Part shown: piece by piece, positions 48,701 to 60,700 of the stretch | How the letters are laid out: every line of letters starts with the position of its first letter | How positions within the stretch are numbered: position 1 is the first letter of the stretch | Assembly: GCF_905147045.1 (NCBI RefSeq) | Contig: NC_065888.1 | Span: forward strand, 13,459,001 to 13,523,000 | DNA length: 64,000 nucleotides | Reading direction: 5' to 3' | Source: Nymphalis io | Taxonomy: Eukaryota; Arthropoda; Insecta; Lepidoptera; Nymphalidae | Translations under genes and position numbers: made by a program | The notes under the pieces: generated by a model | Databases searched by the model: none | What the model was told of the DNA's origin: nothing | What the model saw: the letters and a program-made list of their open reading frames with translations, nothing else

Positions 48701-51700
48701 AATCTAATCTAAGTAGACTCTTATATTATAATTTAAATTTTTATCTTAAATATTTGCAAAACTAAATTTTGATAAGGTTTAATTTCATTTACTATTATAT
48801 TTATTTATTTTTATGTATCTATCAATAAAATTAAAACAATTAAATATAAATGTAAGAATGTTTAACCTGACTTCTTATATTTATTTCCAAAAGTATTGCA
48901 ATCTAATACTTTAGATGCTCTCTTATTTAAACATTGAATTAAATATTAAAATATATGCAATATGATGAATTATTTTAAATCCATTAACTAATTCTGACAA
49001 TTATAATCATGGCAATAAAATGAAGATCCTATATTTCGCTGTACCTGATTGCCGTCGTAAGTCCAGCTACCGAACTTCATGTCGCAATGTTGGTCATCGA
49101 AGGGAAACCAGGTGATGTCTATCTTGCATGTGCTCTTGAAAATGCCCGGGGGTACGTACAGGCAACTGCCGTTGTTTCTGACCACCACGTTGGTCTGGTA
49201 CGTCCCATCAAAACCCTCGTCAGCACTATACCAATGAGAAAATCGTAAACGTTTAACTGCAGTTCATTCTTGATCAACCCGTCCGAAACATTATAACAGC
49301 CTCGACCAAATTGTGATCCATATTTTAATACTTCACAGAAGAATAAATATCGATTTCGCTCCATTCGAATTTCACAACAATAATAAAAGCTAGACGCAAA
49401 ATCAAAGACCCAGGTTAATAAATCTAAATCCCGAGTGGATAAAACTAATGAATTTCCACTGAATAATTTAAACAAATTTACCGATCCGTATCATGTCCTA
49501 AATTGTTAACCTAAAAAAGCTTTTTTAATCAATAGGAGAACGCTTTTAATTTGCGTAAAACGTTCCGCTGAGAAGTCATTAAAATTTATTACGCTTCAAA
49601 ATTTTAAAGCTACAGTTAATATATTACGATATTTCATACAACAGTGTGCAGACGATAAATAAAATTGTAAATTTATCCTGAAATTCGAGATTCAAACATC
49701 AAAGCATTACAAATAAAATGCACCAGAGAAAGAATAAAATTGTACCAAAAGAAATGAAAATGTTAATTAGAGAAAGCTTTTGAGAAAATAACAGTGTTTT
49801 TATTTAAAATTTAATAATTTTACATTGTTTATTTAAAAGCTGTGACGGAAGCGAGTTTTATTTATGCGTTTACGTATTATATTAGTGCTAAGGTTTTATC
49901 TGGGACGTTTTAGGAGAGGCCGTCAATAGTAAAAGAACTGTACAAAGAAAATTTCTTTTATCGTTAACGGCACTATATTTCATCCCATCGCTTATGCAGA
50001 TCGAAGTCAATATTATTTCTTTCAAGCAAGAAATGAAAAACTGACGTTAAGTCATTTATTTAAATAGTTATTGCATCTGATAAGCGAAACGATGATTGTG
50101 GCGTGTCAAATCAGCGACTAGATGCCCATGTACGTTTATATGTTCATTTTCAAGTGTGGCAACAGGCAGTAGGAGGTTCATCAATACGACGAACGATTGT
50201 TACAAGAGTACCAATCGCAACAATCGGGCAACCTCCTACTGAATTGTCACTAAGTCTGAAATATTTTTTATAAATATTATATTTAACATAAAATTTAAGG
50301 TGAAATAAAATAAATAATAAAGCAAGCTAAAATACATACTTTACCGTGCATATTTGAATAATACTTACACGCATTATTTCAATCCATTTTAATTCATTTA
50401 TATTTTATTACCAAATTAATCATTATACTTCGTGCATATAAACTGTATAAAAAAATGTGTACTTATTCATTACAGTTTGTATATAAAATGTGTTGTTTTA
50501 AATCTATCCTCTTTATATTTTACACATAAAAGTGCTTCCCTTTTATCGTGCACTTATACTTAATTAAGAGCCAGTGCAGTGCATTTGGAGGTAAAATCTT
50601 GGTTGTTTCCGACGAGCGATATAACGGAGAACAAGAACTATTTAGAACACGGTTAAACTGTTATTTGTCTGAAATACAACCTAGGGAGCGTCTGACTTTA
50701 GTTGGAATGTAGATTCAGATTATATTGTGATGTTCACTACCGAACAAAACAAGTTGAACTTTGTAAGATGGATATTTAAATGGTCTCCTCTGGTTCATAG
50801 ATTTCATGTTGAATTTCAACAGCAGTGAAATTAAAATCTTTGTATCTTGAGCATTTTATTAATATCTATATTAATTTAATAAGATTGAAATTAAGTCTAC
50901 GAAAATATTCGAATAATTAATTATTACACATATGTTTTATTTGCGATTAAATGTTGTTAAGGATTAAATTAATTTTATTTTATACGATGTTCGAATACAC
51001 TCCAAGAATGAGAATCTTCACAAAAAGTTAAGTGAAAACTAAACCAAGCGAGAAGCCTGACACTTTATCACCGAGTAACCTGAATCGAAACGAGCTAGAT
51101 TGGAAAATAAAAGATACTTTCAGGAAATGAAAGGAACTGCTGTTTTATTATTAACGAATAAATAAGAATTATAAATGCTCCAAGTCTATGTCAAATGTTT
51201 ATTTAAACGGGTCATTTGTTAGTTTCAAACGCAGTATTAAAAATTGCTGCGTTTTTATATTAAATCAATGTTTTTGGAGATGATGTTTTAATATAAATAG
51301 CGTTTTTTGATTTATCCGACTATTAATTTTTTTTTATTTGTCCCTTAAATTTAAGCGAATTCGAATCGAATTTGTTTTGTTTCACAAATTTTATTCTGGA
51401 GAGGTACCTGGAATTAGAACCCACCCATCATATATTAAATAACACCTCCCCCAAGTTTCTTAAATAAAAGATAGCGTAAATACAAATTGTAATTAACTTT
51501 TATTCTCAGATTCCTTCGCACTTAATTTTCTTTCGCAAAAACACAGAACGTTAAATCATTTTTATTATTCACGAAAATGAATTTTTAAATTTATTTTATA
51601 GTGGACGAATCACCATGAAGGTTTTACTTTTTCTTTAGGCAATTTGCAATTTTACTTATTTCATAATAAATAAATAAATCTCTTAATGCGATTGGATCAA

Positions 51701-54700
51701 AAAACATCAAATACTTGGCAGCGATCCAAAATGGCACTACAGAAGCGTTTGATAAGGGAGGCTTTTAAATCACTTACAGGTTTCAGTTATAAAGGCCGTG
51801 TTTACTGTCTCCACGATGTTTTGCTATCGTCGGTTTCACTGGCCGTCTATCATACAGCAACGTAACACGATCGAATCTTATTTATCACACTCTTATCTAG
51901 ATTACTTGTTTGGTTTTAATCTTAATAAATATTGAAAATATAACGTAGGATATGCAGTAGATTTTACTTTGATAAATAATAACTATTAGTTTTAAGATAT
52001 AAGTATATTTCTGCTTATTTTATTATTATTAATCAAACTACGTTTAATTTAAAAATTATTGTAGAAATATACACAATAACCTTTTTATTTAGAAAGCTTT
52101 TCCAGCGCTGTATACGACATTAAGCAGTTGGTAAAATAGCATTAGCTACAAAGGAGCATATAAAATATATTCTTTCAGTAGTGGACGTTGTGATATGCGG
52201 TCCACCTGAATGCGGATTTGTTGGCAGCCTGCCAGTTTAGCATGGCACACATAGTGGTTCGACAATCGCATGTAAATTTCAATCTTAACAGTCCGAATTT
52301 AAAGTATATAATGCTATAAAAACATCGATGTGACCGAACGTACGAGTCATGAATTCTACATCCGCCTCTGGAGACTTCTGTTGTCATGAATTTGCACCGA
52401 TTTTGGGCTCTGTCACATTAATAATGCATTTGACTAGTTCTTTTATAGATTTCTGGACTGAATAAAACTGTAAAGGATGTTTAATGTGTTCAGAATATAA
52501 ACGTACGTTTTATACGGGGTATGTAGTAAATAATAATTGTTACACCTTGAAAAATTAAAATTTCAATTAACATAAAATAGACGATTTACTAGTGATAGAG
52601 CTTTGCGCAAGCTCGTCCGGGTTGGTACCACCCACTCATCAGATATTCTACCGAAAAACATCAGTACTTGGTATGGTTGTGTTCTAGTTTGAAGGGTGAG
52701 TGAGTCAGTGTAATTACAGACACATGGGACATAACATCTTAGTTCCCAAGGTTGTTGATGAAAAAATTAAGTCGATTCCGAAAACAACAAACAAATAAAT
52801 CAATTTTTGTTTCTAAAGGTTATATACGTATTACAAAACTGACAGACTTTCGCGCAAGCTCGTCTATGCGATTTCCTTTTAGACCCAGATATGATGTTTG
52901 GTAACCACCTTGTAACAATGACAACCTTAAAGGAAGATAATGCAAGGTTGTTAACTTATCAGATATCACGGATTAAACACATCGTGATGTGACGTCTGTT
53001 TGCAAACAATATCCACAATAAAGTGAACGTGGAAGTAATACTGTACAAAGCACATCAACCCGTCCTCAGCTCACGAGCATGAAATCTGGCGCGCGGCCAG
53101 ACGACATTGATAAAGAACTGTTAACATTTAACATTCAATTTCAAGAAATTTAACGGAGACTCAACGATCCTATTTATTATAACGATAATTTTAAAAGCCC
53201 CTTTTTAGTATTTGTACATTGAAATAATTAATTTTTATTTTTTTATTAATTTCATACACCAATTTTCCTGAAATAATATATTTTCATGTTATTCAAAGGT
53301 AAACGTTAAGCGGACCAGCTGACGGTAAGTGGTCTTCACCGCCCATAGACATTATCTATGTAAGAAATATTAACCATCGCTTACATTGCCAATGCATCAC
53401 CAACTTTGGGTACTCAGAAATCCTTTGAGGCTGCAGTAAAACAGGCTCGCTGACCCTTTAAACTGGAACGTAACAATACTTTTAAATTTACTGGTGGTAG
53501 AGCTTTGTGCAAGCTCGCCTGGGTAGGTACCACCCACTCATCAGATATTCTACCGCAAAACAGCAGTACTTGTTATTGTTGTGTTCCGGTTTGAAGGGTG
53601 AGTGAGCCAGTGTAATTACAGGCACAAGGGACATAAAATCTTAGTTCCCAAGGTTGGTGGCGCATTGGCTATATAAGCGATGGTTGACATTACTTACAAT
53701 GCCAATGTCTAAGAGCGTTTGGTGACCACTTACCATCAGGTGGCCCATATGCTCGTCCGCCTTCCTATTCTATAAAAAAAAAAAAAAAAAACTAAGTATT
53801 TCTATTTAGCTGTAGAATATCTGATGAGTGCATGGTACCCAGACGAGCTTGCACGAAGCGCTTCTGAAAATTTAGTAGTCCTTCGGTGAAGCATTTCTAT
53901 TGTCTTGATTTACCTTATTTGTAACGTTTGTTTTTTTTTATAAGTCAAGTTAATTACAAATACTATTGGGACTAGATTATTTAATAATTATTTTAATATT
54001 TTTTTTTTTTTTATAGCATAGGAAGGTGGACAAGCATATGGGCCACCTGATGGTAAGTGGTCACCAAACGCCCTTAGACATTGGCATTGTAAGAAATGTC
54101 AACCATCGCTTACATAGCCAATGCGCGACCAACCTTGGGAACTAAGATTTTATGTCCCTTGTGCCTGTAATTACACTGGCTCACTCACCCTTCAAACCGG
54201 AACACAACAATATCAAGTATTGCTGTTTTGCGGTAGAATATCTGATGAGTGGGTGGTACCTACCCAGACGGGCTTGCACAAAGCCCTACCACCAGTAGAC
54301 CATATTTCTAATGAGATATCATTACTCCAGAGACATGACTATAATCACCAAACCATTGGCACGATTCGCACATTACTATATCGTTACACATGTATACATG
54401 TTGAATCAAAGTATATTAAATTGATAAATGATAAACAAATATTGGTATGAAATATGTCCACTATATTTACATATATGCTTATTAATTCAAAGCCTAAAAT
54501 CCGTATTCAATACATAATATTTATTTTTAAATTTTACTTATGTATTGTCAAAAAAATCTACTACCGATTCAGAAAAAACCTCAGACCTGAGGCGAAAGGA
54601 ACTCAGCAAATTAACAATAGTGGTAGGCTTTGTTAACGCTACTACTACTAAAGATCGCTGTTTTTCGATTTGAAAGGTCAGTGAGCCATTATAATTACCG

Positions 54701-57700
54701 AAACGTGGGACATAATCCCTTCTGTGAAAAAATATTCCCTTAGTACAAATAGATATCAGACGCTGCGTCAGACGGTCGTAAAACTATTACACGAACGAGT
54801 TTCTTCTATGTTTTAATATTGAATAAAATTCAAAAGGAAATTTTAATATCACTATAATTAGATTTTCAAAATTCACTTCCGTATTTACATAGTTATTATA
54901 GACGGTCCATTTGACGATCTTGTAATGAATGTTGGTAATTTTCTAGCGCACCTTTCAACACGTTTCTAGCGTTAAATTCTAGTACTTTTAAACACGTTGA
55001 ACGGTAATGGCGAAGACGAAGTTTTCGTATCGTATTTGCATTTAGAGCGCGCTGGCCGGCTGATAGTCTATAGGTATCTGTTGAGAACATAAATTATTAA
55101 ATATATTTTTAGTTTCGCCTTCATTTCTTGATATATTTTTTATTTCTAAGTTGATGTCAAATATATCGACTGCAGTGCAACTAAGATAACATTTTATGCT
55201 TTTACTTCGTTTGCTTGAAAAAAAGTATAAAAAAACCGAATTTATATAACCAGCTACGCGCTCCGGCTTCGCGTCTAAAATATATTGATCGTTTATATTG
55301 AATGACAAACATGTACAGTTTTTTTTGAGCCAGTTACATTTGCGGTTTTGCAATATATAGATGGTCTTAATTACATTACAATTGAGTAAATCGTTTAATG
55401 TAATCAAAATGTGTAAAATTCTTGGACAAAATGTCCTAGAAATACCAACCACATACTCGGTGACGTATGACTAATTCATCGTTAATACAATACTTGTAGA
55501 TATTACAAATAGTGTTATTATTATTCAAAATAGAACACTTAGTAGATTTGACCAGGTTCTTCATAGACTTTTATAGACATTTTATAATAATACAAGTTAA
55601 TTAAAACCTAAATGCAATTAACTCATTCACTGGACTATAATGGTAATTGTAATATATATTCTATCTTAAAATTATATACTTTATTTTAATTTTAGTAAAT
55701 TCAAAAATTTAACTTCGTAATAGAGTTTTAGGGTAAATATAACAAAACATATTTTAATATTATGCTACGCAATGTAAGACTAATTTTCTTTTGAAATTGA
55801 GTAAAATACAAATCCGCCCCTTTTAAATATTCCCATGGTACTTAGGTAGCTTATTTTTCCTCATTTAATTTAAAAAGTAAATTAATTTACCAAGTACTTC
55901 AACATCTTCGTAGATGTTTGACAGTGAACGCCATAACACTATCTTTGGTTAAACGATATTTCGTGTAACTTGGCGTCGTTTCAAATACATTAACTCAAAG
56001 TAACTAGACTCATTCATATTCTTGAATTTAATTACGTAGCGAAGTTTCTCTTTAAGATGAAATTTTAACTGAATAACAGAAAAATGTTTAACGTTAGTTT
56101 TGTTGAACGAATATATTTTTTTCCTATTTTTATAGATGTAGATGAGTAACACTGGCTTTTATTATAACATGGAATTTATTATTGCAAGACTAGAAAATAA
56201 GCAACCTCATGGCAATTGACCTTGAGTTGTTGGCTATAAAATAAAATAAATTGGATATAAAGTTTCCTTTGTGCCTGTTATTACATTAGCACACTTAACC
56301 TTCAATCTGGAATACTACAATACAAAGCATTGATGTTTTGCTGTAGAATAATCACAATGTCCTACATCTAGTGTGACTTGATTTTAGCAAATATTAACAC
56401 GATAAATTAAAGTAACAATCACATACTACGTTTTCATTTAATATTTTACGTTAATAATTAATTGAGACTTTATGTAAGCACTCGTTTAATACGTACATTA
56501 AACTGTAAATACTGTATAAGAAGAATAAAATCAAGATTTTTTAAATATTGACAAATGGCCCACCTGATAATAAGTCATCACGATTCATAAACGCTTAGAG
56601 ATATTTACCATTATTTACGTAGTCAATGTGTCATCAACATTGGCAACGATGTTATGTCTCTTGTATTATGTAATAACACCAATACATTAATACTAAATAT
56701 TGCTGTTTAGTGGTAGAATATGTGATGGGTCTACTGGATCGTATCTACCGTAATGGGCTTGCAAAAAGCCTTATCACCAAGTGAAGTACCTCAGAAACCA
56801 AATATAGTATCGCTTGAAGCGACTAATCCTGTCTTAATCATTTTGATTTAAATATACTTTATTGTAAATAATAGATATGTTGTATGTAATTTTAAGATTT
56901 GTTTTTAATAATCTTGCAGAAAATAAAATAGAAATAAACATCTTAACATTGATTTTTATTCTGTGGAAGCGCCAGTCACACACAGCACACTATAAAATCA
57001 ATGTTACCAACCTTTAAAAAAATTGTGCATTCAGTTGTCAATTAAATATAATCAACTAAAGAAAATTACCTATACTCGAAGTATATTTTCCCCTGAAAGA
57101 GAAATATTAGCATCATACTATCTCATAGCATGTCTCATGCAAGTTCTCACCTATTATACATAAGAACGTCTGGTTTCCAAAGCTTGTTCGGTGTGATGCG
57201 AAGATCTTTAACGCCTCCATAATCGCTGTCATTCCACCTTAGGTTGTAATCATTCCATTCCTGTCACACATACAAATCAGTTTATATGAAAGAAAGAGAC
57301 ATTATGTTATGAAGAAGATGATTCGCGCGCATTATTGTGAGTAATGTAAAAAAATAATGTGCGCTTTTTATTAGGTTTTAAATGTACAAACTAAATTGAA
57401 AGATGTGTTTTTAAAGTGCAGTTTAAAGTGCACGAATAGAAATTAAAATTAAGTTTGCACATTTTCAATTGAAATTAATGTAATGAGAATATTCTATTTT
57501 AGATCTGTGTACGCAATTTTTTTAACATTTTTCTTAATAAACCAATCAAATTTGTACTACAAATCTATCTATTTTATATATTATACAAATAATAAAATAA
57601 AATATTCATAACTCTTAAGCATTCCACTCACGCATCCACGATCCTTTATCTTTGAACAATAAAACTAACAACAATAAGTTTCAAAATTGCGTCCAACTAA

Positions 57701-60700
57701 TCAACAAACACCATACGGGCTAGGACGGCATTTGAAATACGGCGCAAACAATAAGCGACCCTACAATCTGGGCGTCCACTTATATATATTACAAGATAGC
57801 GCACAATCGCACTGTGACGAATTATAGATACAGTATTATTAAAACGTTTGATAAAAAATAATCTTTCAAATGTGTTTCATAAACTATTTAGTTGAAGTAT
57901 TAACAAATTTCAATTCAAATTTCAGTACTCTATAAAATATATGTTTTATAAAATGTTACAAGTATGGAGTCCTAATAAAACTAAATTATGTTAGAATATA
58001 CTATATAAAACATTAGAATAAATTAATGTTAGTTACGAAAAGTGACAGATAAATCAATTAAAATTGTTTCACTGAAGTAGACTCTTCAATAATCGAATTT
58101 AAAAATATATTTTCTTTTAAAGAAACCATTACAAAGGTCAATAGCCAATATGTTAACAAAATTTAATAAAATCTTAAATCGAATCATATTTATTATATAA
58201 AATTATCCAATCAAAGGTGGTTTCACGGCCTTATTTCGAATGAAACACAGCACCCACAAATTCCGGTCCCTCACCACTTATATTACAAAAGTTGCCGTAA
58301 CTTGGCAATATCAGACAGATCAGTTGTACGTCGTACGCTCGATCAAAGACTTGTTACAACACGGGAGGAATCTGTTAATAACATACAAGAGAATATCGTA
58401 GCAGTTATATTTATTTATTCATTTTAAATAAGATAAAAATGCAAATTTTTGCTTTGATTATTCAGAAAAAAAAGTTATCGCAGATATGTGTAAACATAAT
58501 TAAGAAAAGTAATTGCCTGTAATTACGACTAGGTTTGCAATTGAGACTCTCTTCAAAATTTGGATATTATTTTACTATGCTACTCCAATGCGGCTTAGTG
58601 GAGATATGTAGCATTTAATGCAACGGTTTCCACAATACGTTTTCTCATGTAAAGTATTAAGCACATAAAACTCACTGGTGCTTGCCCAATTTGAGCCGGA
58701 AATTTTCATTAAAGATTTTCTTGTCTGTTGTCCAGTAGTCTTGATCTATCTCGGCTATGGTTGTGAGTCTAGAATTTATCCAGAAATAATTCTAAAAATA
58801 ATTTCTTATGAAAAGAATACTAATCAGTGGGGACCTCATTTTTTTAACGCAATTTCTTTATTATTTATGTATGATTGTTTATATCAAATATTTTTAACTA
58901 AAACGGTTAGGTATTGTGAGCAAGTTCATTTTCCCCGGTAATGACGACACACCTAGTATTCTTCTATTTAAATTATAAACCATTCCATAGTTCATATTGT
59001 TACTAATGGTATTACTTTATCAATAAGTGTTCGAATGATAAGCAATTTGTTTTCAAGAAATATTTTAATTATTGATTAAGATTTGAAAGTGCGTTTGTAG
59101 TATAATTTTAAATAAATATATACCGCTTATAAAATAATTTGATACAACAATTAGAATACGTTAATTATCTAACTGGAAGTACTATACACTTTCTATTTAT
59201 ACATACGTACGTTATACGTGTTCCTTTTTATAAATAAGCACATTAATATCTGCTTAAATTTGACGTCCAAACTTCGCTGTCATTAATTAAAACAAGATGG
59301 TGCCTGTATTTGACAGGTATTGTACAAAAGCCATTAAACGTCAAAAAAACTGACTTGTAAATTTAACCATAAAACGTAAATGAAATTGATTTGATTTGTT
59401 AAATATTATCAAATATACCACCAAATTAATTACGACAAGCAAGACGCGTTTTCAATATTAAAATCACAAGCACTACATTAGTGTTAGGGGATTTGTGGAA
59501 CCTTTTTTAATGAATACCATTCAATATTCCGCCGTTTAACCAACGCTTGGATTGACTTTGTTTTTGTCGAGGATAAATTCGGAGTAAATATTTATACAAG
59601 GTAAATAAATTTGTTAACAATCTAAGCTGTGTTATGTAATTCAAGTACTTACAAATATTAATACAATGAAAAAAAAAATTATTCTAGTCTTGTCACTTCT
59701 ATATATTATGTTATCTAGATTATATAGTGTAATGTAATCTTAATATAAACGATATTTTGCCGCCATAACCCATACGATTAGAACGAGACATAAGTACATA
59801 TTTCTCGTAGGGAACGAAAAAGATGCACTTTTAGTACTTTTAAGGCAATGAAAAGTATTTATTAAAATAGTAAAAGCTATTATTAAAATGAAAATTTAAT
59901 TTATCGTTGCCCATAAAAGGTATTTATTAAATTAATAAGTTCGATAATGAATCATATTATATTTCTAACAACAATTAAATATAAAAAAATAAACTAATTT
60001 ACAAGCTATAATTAAAGACGGCACTAATAAATAAAAAAAAAAAACAACACAGTAAATTGAATCGGTAAGTTATAAAAGAGCTGTCAATAAAATTAGGAAG
60101 TAAAGACTAAGCTACACGTGCACAGATCATGCGAGTAACGTTCTCCACACAGTAAACAAAAGCAAGTTATCAAGAAGATTTCGACCGCTCTCAAAGATTT
60201 TTTTTTTTAAGATTTTGGAACTACTTAGTTTGGGTAAACTGAGCTGCCATATTGGTAAATGCTAGTATATTTTTTTAACGCCCGCGTAACGTACTTTTAA
60301 CATTTTCTTATATAATAACATCAAAAGTTAATCACTTAAAAGTACGTTATCAAAGCTTTATTAGTCACTTTATTTAAAGGAAAATTGAAATATAAAATAA
60401 TACAACGGAAAATTAATACTATTACATTCCGTTGGGAAATGAAAGTTAAAGAAAAAACAAAAATAAATACATAATCGAGTTTCAAACGATTTTTGTTTAT
60501 ATTTATTATTTAACTTAACAACTACGAGAAACGATCTGTAAAAATTTGGAAAAAAAACTTTTGAAAAAAATGGTTGCCCGATGGCATAATTCTCTGAATT
60601 CAATGGATTTCCTTTAGCATGGCCATGCAATACGCAGAGCATGATTTACTACAATTCCCTTGTAGCAAAATGAAATAACAGCGGGTATTAGGTGTGTGCA

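Noticed and set aside
50156..50250. microRNA precursor
   Set aside because: The stem has a large asymmetric bulge and no match to a conserved insect microRNA that I recognise. Kept only as an inverted repeat.
54121..54450. 109-codon plus-strand frame
   Set aside because: Its first half is antisense family A SINE; similar frames recur in other copies of the element (32160, 35475).
55042..55452. 136-codon minus-strand frame in receptor intron 4
   Set aside because: Same strand as the receptor, but it resembles no receptor exon and the family has no exon at this position.
57070..57110. Microexon-like segment (TTTCAG ... GTAATT) next to exon 4
   Set aside because: Exon 4 joins exon 5 in frame through a split serine, so an inserted 23-base exon would break the frame.
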